Of a DNA stretch of 64,000 nucleotides, positions 45,058 to 54,240 are shown one piece after another. Location of the stretch: assembly GCA_965230415.1 (NCBI GenBank), contig CBDDKZ010000005.1, positions 3,472,001-3,536,000 of the forward strand. Reading direction: 5' to 3'. Each line of letters opens with the position of its first letter. Within the stretch, counting starts at the first letter, position 1. This stretch comes from CBDDKZ01 sp965230415. GTDB taxonomy: Bacteria; Bacteroidota; Bacteroidia; Cytophagales; JAAEPT01. The translations under genes were made by a program, and so were the position numbers. The notes beneath the pieces are model-generated. The model was given only the letters and a program-made list of their open reading frames with translations. It ran no database searches and had not been told where the DNA came from.

Positions 45058-45774
45058 ATGAAGTTAGACCTACTCGTACTAGCTGCTCATCCCGATGATG
45101 CAGAGTTATCCTGTTCAGGAACTATAATTTCACATGTTTCTCAAGGTTATAAAGTAGGTGTAGTCGATTTTACCAGAGGTGAGCTGGGAACAAGAGGTAC
45201 ACCGGAGATTAGACTGGAAGAATCTAATAAAGCTTCTGAAATTATGGGCTTGTCTGTGAGAGAAAACCTCGAACTCCCGGATGGATTCTTGAAAAACGAT
45301 AAGGAAGCACAGCTTAAAGTTATTACGGCCATTCGAAAGTACCAACCCAGTATAGTACTTTCAAATGCAATTGACGATCGCCACCCCAATCATGGCGAAG
45401 CGGCCAGGTTGGCTAATGATTCGGTATTTTTTTCCGGTTTGGCAAAGATTGAAACAGTTGCTGAAGGTACAGCCCAAAAAGCCTGGAGGCCTTCGTTTCA
45501 TTATCACTATATTCAGGATCGATATATTAATCCGGATTTTATCATAGATATTTCGCCATACTGGGACCAAAAGATGAATGCGATTATGGCTTTCAGAAGC
45601 CAGTTTTATGACCCTCAAAGTAAAGAAAAAGATACCTATATTTCTTCGAAAGGCTTTTTGGATTTTCTCCAGGCAAGGTCTATTGAAATGGGACATGCCA
45701 TTGGCGTGAAGTATGGTGAAGGTTTTACCTCTGCAAGAAAATTGGGACTAAGTGATATTTTTCATTTGAAATAG
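45058..45774 (+). CDS. bshB1: Bacillithiol biosynthesis deacetylase BshB1
   Basis: 238 residues. LmbE/PIG-L-type zinc deacetylase that removes acetyl from GlcNAc-malate, the second step in bacillithiol synthesis. The catalytic 'AAHPDDAEL' (His11, Asp13, Asp14) and the 'DRHPNHGEA' zinc-site segment are visible, with 'VVDFTRGELGTRGTPEIR' as in the BshB1 subfamily. The frame is open six bases further up from a TTG, but the ATG at 45058 is the natural start. bshA and bshC are not in the window. Placement near trxB fits a low-molecular-weight thiol role. Confidence 0.92.
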   Translation: MKLDLLVLAAHPDDAELSCSGTIISHVSQGYKVGVVDFTRGELGTRGTPEIRLEESNKASEIMGLSVRENLELPDGFLKNDKEAQLKVITAIRKYQPSIVLSNAIDDRHPNHGEAARLANDSVFFSGLAKIETVAEGTAQKAWRPSFHYHYIQDRYINPDFIIDISPYWDQKMNAIMAFRSQFYDPQSKEKDTYISSKGFLDFLQARSIEMGHAIGVKYGEGFTSARKLGLSDIFHLK

Positions 45775-45820
45775 TTTATCATTTAATAAATTAGCATTTA
45801 AGAAGCTTACAATTTTTCTT

Positions 45821-47872
45821 ATGAAAAGAGCAGTGTTATTTATTTCGTTGCTGACCATTTTTCATCTCATGAGTAGTGGCCAGGGGCATGTGTGCAAAGA
45901 AGATTTATTCCCCCAAACTAACGAAAATAGACGTATGGGGTATGTGAATATTTTCGGAGAATGGCGCATTCAACCAATGTTTACCAAAGTATTCCCTTTT
46001 TCTGGCAAAGCAGGTATTGTCTTTGTCAGAGGGAAGTATGGCGTTGTGAACTGCGACGGGAGGCTTGTAATACCATGCCAGTACGAAGAGATAAAGAAAT
46101 TTGTAGGTGGAGTGGCCTGGGTAAAGTCAGGAGGGAAGTGGGGGCTTCTCAGTGAAGAGGGAGAAAAAATATTGGAAACCGTTTATGACGATGTCAACGA
46201 AATCTCTGCATATTCTGATTATACTTTTATTAAAAAGGATAGTTTATGGGGATTATATGCTCAATATGAACGGAAGTTTATTTCAGAGCCTCAATTTACC
46301 CGTATAAAAATTTTGAACCACTTTCATAGCCTTGTAGCTTATAAAGGTAAATTAGGAATAGTAAGACATGATACTGCCGGTTTCATCGTAGAACCCGAAA
46401 TGGAAAAGGTAAATATGGTAGCCCCCTATACCATGGCGTTTTTGAAACAAGGTAAATGGGGATTGGTACGAGATAATGGTTTGATACTTAGCGATGCAAG
46501 CTATGATTCAATAGCGACACATTATAAATTTAGACTGTTGGTAAAGTCAAAAGAAAAGTATGGCTTGATCGATTTTAAAGGAAGAAAAGTATTGCCCATT
46601 ATTTTTGACGAAGTGGGACCTTTTAAAGGAGGGGGAGCCCGTGTATTTAAGGATAATAAATATGGATTTATAGGTTTTAAAGGTAATAAAGTGATTCCTC
46701 TTGTATATGATTCGGCACACTACTTTATGGATGGTAATTGCATTGTTAAAAAGAATGGCAGATGGGGCCTTATTAATGCTAAAAACGAATGGTTACTACA
46801 AAACGAATGGGACAAGGTGTACAGAAATCCTTCTAACCCCTTTTATGTGGCGGAAATCGATCATATAATACGTCTTTATGATATTAAAGGAGATGCGTTT
46901 AACGATCAGAAATACCTGGATATTAAAGTAGAAGATACGGCGAAATATGTGCGACTCAAAGCGTCAAGAGGGTGGCGGTTTTGGAATAGTGTAAGTAATA
47001 AATTTTATTCAGAACAGTATTACGACCAACTTACTCCTATGCGAGATGGCTTTGCTTTTTGCTACATTCGCGAGCAATGGGGAGTGCTGGATGCTGAGGC
47101 CAATGAAGTAGTAAAAGCCCAATATGATAGCATAGCCTATCAAATGATCGGGGCAAAGATGTGTTTCAAAGTTTATAAAGGCGACCGATGTGGTTTGATC
47201 ACATCACTCGGTCAGACTGTTGTGCCTATCGTATATAAGGAAATAGCTGTTAATGAAAAAAATGTGATCAAGGTCCGAGACTCGAAGGGCTATCGTTTTA
47301 TGAATTATAAGGGATCCATGATCACACAAAAGATTTACGAGGGAATGTCAGGGCTGAATGCCAAAGATTTACATGCGCCAGTTTTTCCGACACTCGTAAA
47401 ATACCACGATAAGTGGGGGATGATAGATAAGAATGCCAACTATATTATGAAACCAACATACCTTAATTTGTCTTATTTGGGCGAAGGGTATTATGCCGGA
47501 GAAACAAAAAAAGGAAGTCGCATTGTTAAAAATACGGGACAGCTATTGTTTGATGAAGATAACTACTTCGAAGAGTTGGGGAAATGCAGCGAACGTTTCA
47601 TTGCCGTAAAACAAAATGGTAAATGGGGTTTCTTTGATTACAAAGCCAAGCGTGTAAAATTGAAGTCACACTACGATCATGTAGATCAATTCATAGGCGG
47701 TGTGTGTGTTGTTGGCGTAGGCGAAAAGTGGGGGTTGATCGATAAAATAGGAAGGGAAATGATTAAATGGGATCATCAGTTTTACTATGATGGCAGGGAT
47801 CGAATTTTAGAAAATGATCACGAAATAATTACTATTAAGCCCGATGGTAGTTATGAAGAAAAGCAGAAATAA
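45821..47872 (+). CDS. WG-repeat protein, secreted
   Basis: 683 residues with a signal peptide ending near 'LMSSGQG'. The whole mature part is a run of about 12 WG/KWG repeats with the pattern 'gKWGLl...G..vip..Yd.i', for example 'GKYGVVNCDGRLVIPCQYEEI', 'GKWGLLSEEGEKILETVYDDV' and 'DKWGMIDKNANYIMKPTYLNL'. These repeats form beta-propeller-like blades in surface or periplasmic proteins of unknown biochemical role. No enzyme domain or sorting tail is visible. It follows bshB1 by 46 bp. Confidence 0.88.
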   Translation: MKRAVLFISLLTIFHLMSSGQGHVCKEDLFPQTNENRRMGYVNIFGEWRIQPMFTKVFPFSGKAGIVFVRGKYGVVNCDGRLVIPCQYEEIKKFVGGVAWVKSGGKWGLLSEEGEKILETVYDDVNEISAYSDYTFIKKDSLWGLYAQYERKFISEPQFTRIKILNHFHSLVAYKGKLGIVRHDTAGFIVEPEMEKVNMVAPYTMAFLKQGKWGLVRDNGLILSDASYDSIATHYKFRLLVKSKEKYGLIDFKGRKVLPIIFDEVGPFKGGGARVFKDNKYGFIGFKGNKVIPLVYDSAHYFMDGNCIVKKNGRWGLINAKNEWLLQNEWDKVYRNPSNPFYVAEIDHIIRLYDIKGDAFNDQKYLDIKVEDTAKYVRLKASRGWRFWNSVSNKFYSEQYYDQLTPMRDGFAFCYIREQWGVLDAEANEVVKAQYDSIAYQMIGAKMCFKVYKGDRCGLITSLGQTVVPIVYKEIAVNEKNVIKVRDSKGYRFMNYKGSMITQKIYEGMSGLNAKDLHAPVFPTLVKYHDKWGMIDKNANYIMKPTYLNLSYLGEGYYAGETKKGSRIVKNTGQLLFDEDNYFEELGKCSERFIAVKQNGKWGFFDYKAKRVKLKSHYDHVDQFIGGVCVVGVGEKWGLIDKIGREMIKWDHQFYYDGRDRILENDHEIITIKPDGSYEEKQK

Positions 47873-47903
47873 TCTGATTCTTGTAGCCTGAAACGAAAGC
47901 TTA

Positions 47904-48789
47904 CTATTTTACCAATACTCTTTTCGTAAAAATAGTATCTTTAGTTTGTATTGTTAGAATGAACGCGCCTTTTTCTTTCGGTGAAAAGCTATATCTGGAC
48001 ATACCGGGAACGATCTCCCCTTTAAAGAGCTCTTGCCCTTTTAGATTATGCACTTTAATAATGCCATCATTTACATCGTTAAGGTGTATGAACAACGATG
48101 CGGATGTAGGGTTTGGGAATATTGAGTATGGTTTATGAATTAAGTCACTAAAGAAACTCGATACGTTTAATTGTGACAAATCGTGTTCTCTCCAAACCGC
48201 TCTTTCTTTTCTATAATATTTTAAAACATATTCTTTTCTTATACCGCCTTCGGATTTATAATAATTGACGGTGCCCAAACCCGCTACAAAAGACTCATCA
48301 ATATGATAAAATACTGAAATCGGAATTCCATAATTATAATAATTTGTAATGCGCTTCCCGTTGTACTTGTCAGGGTCTGTGTATATACTATCTCCTATCC
48401 ACTTTACACTATCTCCTTCAAGGCTTTTATTATACAAAATAGTTGAATCCAGGTTTGTTACTATAACCGTACTATCTGCATCGTATTGATGCCAGTTATT
48501 AAGGTGTTGTTGGTGTGCACAATGAGAATTAGTTGTTGTTGAAATATTAAATGTATAAGTAATTGTACTGCTATCTTCTTCATATGTTTTGTCGACAATC
48601 AGCACATCACTCCAACTATTAGATTCACATTCTGCATAGGAGTAAAGGTTTCTATTGTATATTTTATAATGAAACAAGTCTCCTATTTCAAAGTCATAAA
48701 CTTTTCCCACGGTCGGCGTATGTTGAGCGGATGTTGTAATACCTATCATTAAAAATAAGCACAATAAAAAAGAGTTTAACTGGATGCAT
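47904..48789 (-). CDS. T9SS type A cargo protein, apparent frameshift in signal peptide
   Basis: About 286 residues in the main frame (stop at 47904, open to 48764), ending in a Por secretion tail ('SIFPNPTSASLFIHLND', 'VHNLKGQELFKGEI', 'FTKRVLVK'). The body contains Asp/Ser/Thr-rich strands ending in 'LKYYRKERAVWRE'; no family is recognised. In that frame the N-terminus would be a TTG-initiated 'MCLFLMIGITTSAQ' with no basic residues. An ATG at 48789 reads 'MHPVKLFF' and then leaves the frame at a run of six T (minus strand, 48766-48771). Removing one T joins them as 'MHPVKLFLLCLFLMIGI', a normal signal peptide. The sequence therefore suggests a one-base insertion, either real or a base-calling error. 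Confidence 0.72.
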
Positions 48790-49005
48790 CAGACTAAAGT
48801 TTTGGAATTGAACGTCAGTATATAGGATCCAAATAGATCAAAAAAGGTTGCCGTGGGCGGATGAAAAAATGGTTTGGGTGTGGTTTTTGCGAAGGCGTTA
48901 AATCAAATAAACGGGCATTTATCCATAATTATTATTCGGTGTCTAATTTACATAGGCTGTGATCCGGTAATTTTCCGTTAATAAGCATAAATAAAAGCTA
49001 ATTCT

Positions 49006-49788
49006 ATGAGAAACTTTACCTTGATTATATTCTTGACTTTGACAATTTCTATTTCAGGTTTCAGTTTTAACCATGCGGTCTTTTTCAGTGACAGAGGGGA
49101 ACGTTTTAATGTTTATATTAATGGTGTAGAACAATCTGTTCATCCTGCATCGACTATTTGTATCAAAGAGATCCCTTTATCCGAGCTTCGGGTACAAATT
49201 GTTTTTGATAATCCGGCCTTGCGTCCGATCAGTAGGTTGATCCAGTTTTCCAATAGACCTTCAAGATGGGTGTTTCGCATCAAATTAAATAAAAAAGGAC
49301 GACACGTGATCAGGTATTATGATGAAGATCCACTTCCCTGTTTTATACCTGCAATTCCTGGTCAGCATGAAGTCTATTATGCGCCACCAGTCAATAATTC
49401 GTGCACATCACATAGTACGATTACTAATAATTCGACACCTATTAATAATCAACCTGATCATTATGTTCTTAATGGGTATAATGGCCCCATAGGCTGTCCC
49501 TGGCCAATGAATGATCAGGCTTTTAAGGATGCTGTTGGAGCCGTGAAATCACAATCTTTTTCGAATAGCAGGTTGGAAGTAGCCAAGCAAATAGTAAATA
49601 CAAACTGTTTGTTTGCAGAACAGGTTGCTCATTTGACGTCCTTGATGGGTTTTGAGAATGATAAATTGGAGTTTGCCAAATACGCTTACAATAAGACCTA
49701 TGATGTAGGTAACTACTATAAGGTTAATGATGCGTTTTCATTTTCCTCATCATCAAGTAGACTCAATAAGTATATAAGTGCTCGCTAA
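49006..49788 (+). CDS. DUF4476 domain secreted protein
   Basis: 260 residues with signal peptide ('LIIFLTLTISISGFSF'). The N-terminal third is strand-rich ('VYINGVEQSVHPASTI', 'LRVQIVFDNPALRP') and resembles the PEGA-like front part common to these proteins. An Asn/Ser/Thr-rich linker follows. The C-terminal 100 residues ('QAFKDAVGAVKSQSFSNSRLEVAKQI', 'YAYNKTYDVGNYYKVNDAFSFSSS') are a DUF4476 domain, a helical repeat module widespread in Bacteroidota without a known function. ATG at 49006; a terminator follows. Confidence 0.82.
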   Translation: MRNFTLIIFLTLTISISGFSFNHAVFFSDRGERFNVYINGVEQSVHPASTICIKEIPLSELRVQIVFDNPALRPISRLIQFSNRPSRWVFRIKLNKKGRHVIRYYDEDPLPCFIPAIPGQHEVYYAPPVNNSCTSHSTITNNSTPINNQPDHYVLNGYNGPIGCPWPMNDQAFKDAVGAVKSQSFSNSRLEVAKQIVNTNCLFAEQVAHLTSLMGFENDKLEFAKYAYNKTYDVGNYYKVNDAFSFSSSSSRLNKYISAR

Positions 49789-49862
49789 AGAATGCGGGTT
49801 TTGGGAAGCTCAATCAAAAACCGGCTAGTGTAAATACTTCGTGGGATTAGATTGTATGAAAT

Positions 49863-49893
49863 AAAAAAACTGCCCGTAAGAGGCAGTTTTTTT
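49863..49893. terminator. Bidirectional intrinsic terminator
   Basis: Stem ACTGCC/GGCAGT with loop CGTAAGA, flanked by seven A before and seven T after. It serves the DUF4476 gene and the convergent transketolase unit. Confidence 0.86.
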
Positions 49894-49916
49894 ACTATTA
49901 ATTTAAAAAAGGTGAT

Positions 49917-50885
49917 CTAGTAAACAGTAGCCTCAGTTCTTTTAATTACAGTTTCAACAGCATCAACGATATTTGTAGACTTAAGTCCGTATTTCTCCAT
50001 TAATTCAGCAGGCTTGCCACTTTCACCGAAGGTATCTTTTACGCCTACCATTTCGATAGGAAGAGGCATTTTACGTGCTAAAAGCCCCGCAACGCTTTCG
50101 CCTAATCCACCATTGATCTGATGTTCTTCGGCAGTTACGATGCATTTGGTTTTAGAAGCCGATGCAAGGATTGCTTCTTCGTCAAGTGGCTTTATTGTAG
50201 TGAAATTGAAAATCTCGGCGCTGATTCCTTTTGCTGCTAAAGCATGTCCGGCTTCTATTGCTTCCCATACCATATGTCCGGTAGCGAAGATAGATACATC
50301 CGTACCTTCATTTAACAGGATTGCTTTACCTATTTCAAATTTGGCATCCGCATCTGTGAAATTAGGCACCGCCGGGCGGCCAAATCTTAAATATACCGGT
50401 CCAACATACTCTGCAATTGCTTTTGTTGCTGCTTTAGTTTGATTAAAGTCACAAGTAGTAATCACGGTCATGTTTGGAAGCATTTTCATCATGCCTATGT
50501 CTTCCAATATTTGGTGTGTAGCTCCGTCTTCACCAAGGGTAAGACCTGAGTGAGAGGCACAAATCTTCACATTCGTTTTAGAGTAGGCTACAGATTGACG
50601 AATTTGATCATATACACGACCAGTCGAAAAGTTAGCAAATGTACCGGTGAATGGTATTTTACCACTAACAGCCATACCTGCCGCTAGGCCGATCATATTT
50701 GCTTCAGCAATACCTGTTTGAAAAAAGCGTTCTGGGTTCTCTTTTTTAAAGTCACCCATTTTTAATGAACCGATTAAATCGGCACAAAGGGCTACAACGT
50801 TATCATTTTCACGTCCTAACTCGGCCAGTCCGGCACCAAAACCAGAACGCGTATCTATTTTATCTGTATATTCAAATGTTTTCAT
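49917..50885 (-). CDS. Transketolase, C-terminal subunit
   Basis: 322 residues covering the pyrimidine-binding and C-terminal domains of transketolase ('FANFSTGRVYDQIRQSVAYS', 'GEDGATHQILEDIGMMKMLPN', 'VTAEEHQINGGLGESVAGL'). With the neighbouring N-terminal subunit it forms a split transketolase that moves two-carbon units between sugar phosphates in the pentose phosphate pathway. The catalytic Glu of the pyrimidine-binding domain is expected in 'QTGIAEANMIGLAAG'. The N-terminal subunit gene is 27 bp upstream on the same strand. Confidence 0.92.
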   Translation of the reverse strand: MKTFEYTDKIDTRSGFGAGLAELGRENDNVVALCADLIGSLKMGDFKKENPERFFQTGIAEANMIGLAAGMAVSGKIPFTGTFANFSTGRVYDQIRQSVAYSKTNVKICASHSGLTLGEDGATHQILEDIGMMKMLPNMTVITTCDFNQTKAATKAIAEYVGPVYLRFGRPAVPNFTDADAKFEIGKAILLNEGTDVSIFATGHMVWEAIEAGHALAAKGISAEIFNFTTIKPLDEEAILASASKTKCIVTAEEHQINGGLGESVAGLLARKMPLPIEMVGVKDTFGESGKPAELMEKYGLKSTNIVDAVETVIKRTEATVY

Positions 50886-50912
50886 GATTCTTCTGTTTGC
50901 TTAGGTGATGAA

Positions 50913-51776
50913 TTAATAGTCTCCGATTGTCTCGTCTAATTGACCTAGAGCTTGCTCTAACTGCTCAGCGTTAGGAGCTTTGCCATGCCATGCGTTTCCT
51001 CCTTGCATGAAATCTACTCCGAATCCCATTAAAGTTGTCATCATGATCATTACAGGTTTACCATTCCCTGCTTTGCTTTTTGCTTCTTCAAGTGCTGCAG
51101 TAACCTGAGACATGTTATTGCCATCGTTAAGCGTAACAATTTCCCAACCGAACGATTCCCATTTTTTGGTGAGATCTCCCAAAGATAGGATGTCTTCTGT
51201 CATACCATCGATTTGAGCGCCATTAAGGTCGGTGATTCCAATTAGGTTATCAACTTTATTGTGCGCAGCGTACATTGCCGCTTCCCAAATCTGGCCTTCC
51301 TGCTGTTCACCATCTCCCATCAAAACATAAACGTGTTTGTCTTCGTTTTGTAGTTTTTTCGCTTGTGCAGCTCCGGTTGCGACAGATAGCCCCTGACCTA
51401 ATGATCCTGATGCTACGCGTACACCTGGAAGTCCTTTTGCCGGGCTTGGGTGACCTTGAAGTCTTGAGTTAATTTTTCTGTGAGTAGCTAACTCTTCTGG
51501 GTTGAAATATCCTCTGCGAGCCAGGGTGCTGTATAATACTGCGCAGATATGTCCGTTTGAAAGGAAAAATAGGTCTTCATCCTTGCCATTTAATTCAAAC
51601 TTCTCAGGATCAATGTTTAATGCTTTGAAATATAATGCAACAAGTAAGTCCGTGCAACCCATTGCACCTCCAGGGTGTCCTGAACCGGCACCATTGGTCA
51701 TACGAAGTATGTCGCGTCTTACCTGACTTGCAACGTCTTGTAATTCTTTTGTATCAACGTTTTGTAGCGTAGTCAT
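50913..51776 (-). CDS. Transketolase, N-terminal (TPP-binding) subunit
   Basis: 287 residues. The thiamine-diphosphate-binding half: 'SGHPGGAMGCTDLLVALYF', then 'GSLGQGLSVATGAA', and the TPP motif from 'MGDGEQQEGQIWEA' to the Asn in 'ITDLNGAQ'. With the downstream C-terminal subunit it makes one complete transketolase active site. Split transketolases are common in Bacteroidota, archaea and some Firmicutes. A near-consensus promoter lies upstream. Confidence 0.92.
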   Translation of the reverse strand: MTTLQNVDTKELQDVASQVRRDILRMTNGAGSGHPGGAMGCTDLLVALYFKALNIDPEKFELNGKDEDLFFLSNGHICAVLYSTLARRGYFNPEELATHRKINSRLQGHPSPAKGLPGVRVASGSLGQGLSVATGAAQAKKLQNEDKHVYVLMGDGEQQEGQIWEAAMYAAHNKVDNLIGITDLNGAQIDGMTEDILSLGDLTKKWESFGWEIVTLNDGNNMSQVTAALEEAKSKAGNGKPVMIMMTTLMGFGVDFMQGGNAWHGKAPNAEQLEQALGQLDETIGDY

Positions 51777-51801
51777 AATGATATATAGTGTATTTTTTAC
51801 A

Positions 51802-51832
51802 CTAAGTTAAGCTAATTTATTGAACTTGTCAA
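51802..51832 (-). promoter_or_regulatory. Transketolase operon promoter
   Basis: On the minus strand TTG (51830-51832), a 20-bp spacer, TAACTTAG (51802-51809), one mismatch to TAnnTTTG, about 26 bp before the start codon. Confidence 0.58.
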
Positions 51833-51882
51833 CGTTATTACCTGCTACCTGTTCCCTTTTTACGGGGAATTTGAGTCACCAT

Positions 51883-52563
51883 TTATGCAATTAACATAAA
51901 ACCAACACTATGTACATTTTCTATACTTATTTGCGGGTCTGATTTCAAATATTTTCGCAACTTAGTGATGAATACATCCAGGCTTCTGCCATTGAAATAG
52001 TCATCGTCACCCCAAACAGCCATTAGTAAGTCTTCCCGCCTCACTACCCTGTTGATATGGGAGCACAGATAATGCAGGATTCGTGATTCTTTATCCGTAA
52101 GCCGACGCTCTGAACTGCTATCACCCAAGGTCATTTTGTTTACATCAAACGAAAATGTTCCTATCGCAAACAAAGTCTCACCTTCCGCTGGTGGTTTGCT
52201 ATTAACACGTTTTAAACGGGCTTTTATTCTGCAAACCAGTTCATCTTCGTCAAAGGGTTTTGTGATGTAGTCATCAGCGCCGATATTAAAACCTTTAATT
52301 TTATCCTCTTTGAGTGATTTGGCTGTTATGAAGATTATGGGAATGGATTCGTTGGCCGATCTTATTCGTTTGGCAAGCTCAAAACCATCTTCTTCTGGCA
52401 TCATAACATCCAATAAACAAAGATCAAATGAGGATTTTAAATATGCTTTAAAAGCTTCTTTACCATTTTTTGTCCAGGTAATTTGAAAATTTTCAGATTC
52501 CAGAAAGGTTTTAATCATGAAACCCAAATTTTCGTCGTCTTCTGCTAATAGTATTTTTGCCAT
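51883..52563 (-). CDS. OmpR/PhoB-type response regulator
   Basis: 226 residues. The receiver domain has the acidic 'AEDDE' pocket, phospho-acceptor Asp52 in 'LLDVMMPEEDG', Thr in 'FITAKS' and Lys in 'YITKPF'. A C-terminal winged helix of the OmpR family follows ('LTDKESRILHYLCSHINRVVRREDLLMAVW', 'RSLDVFITKLRKYLK'). It starts 4 bp after the kinase gene, so the two form a pair similar to RprXY. Likely targets include the divergent gene at 53957, whose upstream region carries four 11-bp-phased repeats. Confidence 0.94.
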   Translation of the reverse strand: MAKILLAEDDENLGFMIKTFLESENFQITWTKNGKEAFKAYLKSSFDLCLLDVMMPEEDGFELAKRIRSANESIPIIFITAKSLKEDKIKGFNIGADDYITKPFDEDELVCRIKARLKRVNSKPPAEGETLFAIGTFSFDVNKMTLGDSSSERRLTDKESRILHYLCSHINRVVRREDLLMAVWGDDDYFNGRSLDVFITKLRKYLKSDPQISIENVHSVGFMLIA

Positions 52564-52567
52564 ATCA

Positions 52568-53800
52568 TTATTTGCTTGGAGTTGGAAAACGAATAATAAA
52601 TTTACTGCCTTTGCCGTTACTTTTTACTTCTATGTCTCCTTTGTGAAGTTCTGTTATTTTTTTTACCAGTGCCAGCCCTATACCAAATCCTGAGTGCTGG
52701 TGTTTATCACCATCTTTCACTCGGTAATATTTATCGAAAATATGTTTTTGATCTTCTTTTTTGATGCCTATGCCGTTATCCTCAATGGTCATAATTACAT
52801 GTGCATCTTTGCTGATGGTCTGTATCTGCACAAGGGGGGTGTTTTTCGTATATTTTAAGGCGTTGTCAATCAGATTAGATAACATCATTTTGATAAGTAC
52901 CACGTCTGCCTGAATTTCAGTACCAAAATCGCTCAATTTGAGCATAATTTCGCCACCCCTGGCCTTGGCTCTTAAGTCAAATGAGGCACAAACATCTTTT
53001 ATAATTTGATTAAGTTCTTCCCGGTTCAATACCACACTTTTTTCAGATCTTTCAAGTCGTGTCAGGTTTAAAATTCTACTGGTTTGTTCTTTAAGTTTAT
53101 TGTTTTCGTCATGAATAATTTGCAAGTATTTTGAACTGTTATCGGGGTCCTTCCTCAACATTTTTTCGGCAAGAGAAATGGTCGTGGCAGGTGTTTTTAA
53201 TTCATGGGCAATATTATTGATGAAATCGGTTGATAACTCGTGAAATTTTTGCTGTCTTAAAAGAATTCTCACTGTACTGATAAACCCCCAACAACCAAGG
53301 CCTATGCACACCAATGTAATACTTATCATAGGTGTGATGCTTTTCATCAGGAAAGAGTCTTTGTTGTGAAACGAAAATCGTAGTTCATAGTTTGGTGAAA
53401 GTTTATTGCATGGAGAACATCTGTAGATATTTTCATAATCACAGGATTCGTTGCAATTGGTGACGAGCGAATAGGAATAAGGGATATTAATCCTGTTTAA
53501 CTCAAAAGCCCGTTTAAATAACGAATCGGCATTCAATTGTTTTAAATGAGCGGTGATTTCATTCAGACTTCCCCGTTTTGAAATAATAGTACGATTAGAA
53601 TAATTAAGATCTTCTATCTCAAAAGCGATGGATTGCAAGGCATTGGCTACGCGATGTTCGAACTGTTCTTCTTTTATTTTAGCCGATTCGTTGATCCAGT
53701 TTATTTGAACTATAGCCAGGCCCAGAAGAGATACTGCAGTCAAACCGACTACGATTAATCGCTTCGAGTGCTCATATTTTTTTGGGAATATATTGATCAT
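52568..53800 (-). CDS. Membrane sensor histidine kinase, partner of the OmpR-type regulator
   Basis: 410 residues. Two membrane segments (about residues 14-32 and 155-178) flank a periplasmic sensor of about 120 residues that holds a CxxxC and CxxC cluster ('TNCNESCDYENIYRCSPCN'). The latter could bind a metal or sense redox state. The kinase core has 'INNIAHELKTP' (His199), an N box 'NLIDNALKYT', G1 'EDNGIGIKKED' and G2 'GFGIGLALVKKI'. It is followed directly by its response regulator. A TATTTTTG element sits at 53810-53817 on the minus strand, very close to the start codon. Confidence 0.93.
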   Translation of the reverse strand: MINIFPKKYEHSKRLIVVGLTAVSLLGLAIVQINWINESAKIKEEQFEHRVANALQSIAFEIEDLNYSNRTIISKRGSLNEITAHLKQLNADSLFKRAFELNRINIPYSYSLVTNCNESCDYENIYRCSPCNKLSPNYELRFSFHNKDSFLMKSITPMISITLVCIGLGCWGFISTVRILLRQQKFHELSTDFINNIAHELKTPATTISLAEKMLRKDPDNSSKYLQIIHDENNKLKEQTSRILNLTRLERSEKSVVLNREELNQIIKDVCASFDLRAKARGGEIMLKLSDFGTEIQADVVLIKMMLSNLIDNALKYTKNTPLVQIQTISKDAHVIMTIEDNGIGIKKEDQKHIFDKYYRVKDGDKHQHSGFGIGLALVKKITELHKGDIEVKSNGKGSKFIIRFPTPSK

Positions 53801-53854
53801 GATCTATTACAAAAATACGTAGAATATGATGAAAACGATCTGTTTTACTATGTT

Positions 53855-53892
53855 TTAACAGCGTATTAACAACTCATTAACTACTGTATAAC
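53855..53892. promoter_or_regulatory. Four 11-bp-phased TTAAC direct repeats, probable response-regulator site
   Basis: TTAAC at 53855, 53866 and 53877 and ATAAC at 53888, each exactly 11 bp apart. OmpR/PhoB-family regulators bind direct repeats with this phase. The array ends 22 bp before the TATCTTTG -7 element of the plus-strand gene, where no -33 TTG is visible, as expected of an activated promoter. Confidence 0.62.
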
Positions 53893-53914
53893 AGCTATTA
53901 ATACTTATACAAAG

Positions 53915-53922
53915 TATCTTTG
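53915..53922 (+). promoter_or_regulatory. -7 element of the 53957 gene
   Basis: TATCTTTG matches TAnnTTTG. No TTG is present about 20 bp upstream; the phased repeats occupy the upstream region instead. Confidence 0.55.
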
Positions 53923-53956
53923 ATTTATTCAATTATAACATTAATAAAACGGTATT

Positions 53957-54205
53957 ATGAAAAAGATTAAAGTATTGGCTCTGGTATTAGGGCTTAGTTT
54001 TGTAGTAGGTATTGGAAGCTATGTTGTGGCTGCCGGCAGTGAAAATGGTATAGAGGAAGTGGCAGTTGAAGGCAAAAAAGATAAAAAAGAGCGCTCGGCT
54101 AAACAGTCAAAGTCAGACAAGAGCAGTAAAGCTAAATCAAAGGACGACAACGCTAACAAAAACCATAATTGTAGCGAATCTTGTAAGTACAACAAAAAAT
54201 CTTAA
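53957..54205 (+). CDS. Small Lys/Ser-rich secreted protein
   Basis: 82 residues. A signal peptide ends near 'YVVAAGS'. The mature part is about 55 residues, very rich in Lys, Ser, Asp and Asn ('KKDKKERSAKQSKSDKSSKAK') and ends with a short cysteine motif 'CSESC' next to 'NHN'. It is likely unstructured, with a possible metal-binding or disulfide end. It is divergent from the two-component pair, whose kinase has its own cysteine cluster, so joint control is plausible. No named family. A strong terminator follows. Confidence 0.72.
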   Translation: MKKIKVLALVLGLSFVVGIGSYVVAAGSENGIEEVAVEGKKDKKERSAKQSKSDKSSKAKSKDDNANKNHNCSESCKYNKKS

Positions 54206-54240
54206 CCCCGACATACTCACCAAATTGTCTGTTAAGAATA

